Source: Desulfobacteraceae bacterium
GTDB lineage: Bacteria > Desulfobacterota > DSM-4660 > Desulfatiglandales > Desulfatiglandaceae
Direction of reading: 5' to 3'
Length of the DNA stretch: 5,827 bases
Assembly (NCBI GenBank): GCA_030612945.1
Contig: JAUWMY010000189.1
Span: 1-5,827, forward strand
Shown: piece after piece, positions 5,745-5,827 of the stretch
Numbering within the stretch: position 1 is the first letter of the stretch
Layout: every line of letters begins with the position of its first letter
Notes under the pieces: generated by a model
What the model was told of the DNA's origin: nothing
The model's input: only the letters and a program-made list of their open reading frames with translations
The model's database searches: none
Position numbers and translations under genes: made by a program

Positions 5745-5827
5745 CAGCCGTTTTGATACTCGTAACGAAAATCTTAGTCAACTACCACCCCTAAAAGGGT
5801 CCAAATATGTAAATAAAATGAATTAGA
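5745..5827. other. Short AT-rich end of window
   Basis: Nothing recognisable as a gene or regulatory site is seen between the hairpin and the window edge. Confidence 0.3.

Noticed and set aside
5623..5826. Open frame of 67 codons on the plus strand
   Set aside because: It translates the degenerate ACATCGAAC repeat and the terminator-like hairpin, has only a weak ribosome-binding site and no family resemblance. It is most likely a false frame.

Overview
The window looks like a chromosomal segment of a mid-GC Gram-negative bacterium, most likely a deltaproteobacterium (Desulfobacterota). This is inferred from the gene types (GAF-fused PilB/GspE-type ATPase, ArgC, a divergent YchF-family protein) and from the palindromic repeats between genes. 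No rRNA, tRNA, integrase or transposase gene is visible, so taxonomy rests on protein style only.

Layout. Bases 1-603 are non-coding. They hold a hairpin-rich repeat (231-296) and a leader with nested inverted repeats (338-592) that runs up to the first gene. Bases 604-2922 (+) encode a 772-residue secretion/type IV pilus assembly ATPase with an N-terminal GAF sensor domain. Bases 2923-3185 separate convergent genes and hold an inverted-repeat element (3036-3172), which carries a second, rearranged copy of the 231-296 repeat. Bases 4247-3186 (-) encode ArgC of arginine biosynthesis. Bases 4269-4394 form a 126-bp imperfect palindrome that fills the gap between argC and the upstream gene and contains a terminator-like hairpin. 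Bases 5436-4393 (-) encode a YchF-like P-loop protein whose G3/Walker B region has diverged. Bases 5437-5827 are non-coding; they hold a possible promoter, a short degenerate tandem repeat and a strong terminator-like hairpin that together could define a small RNA.

How the parts relate. The three proteins do not form an obvious pathway. The ATPase would power a pilus or type II secretion machine whose other parts lie elsewhere. ArgC makes N-acetylglutamate semialdehyde. The YchF-like protein may act in ribosome- or stress-linked nucleotide hydrolysis, or may be a non-hydrolysing paralogue. The two minus-strand genes could be co-transcribed, but the palindrome and its terminator-like hairpin argue for partial uncoupling. 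The most notable non-coding signal is that each gap to the left and right of the ATPase gene contains a related structured repeat, in opposite orientation and with its modules in a different order.
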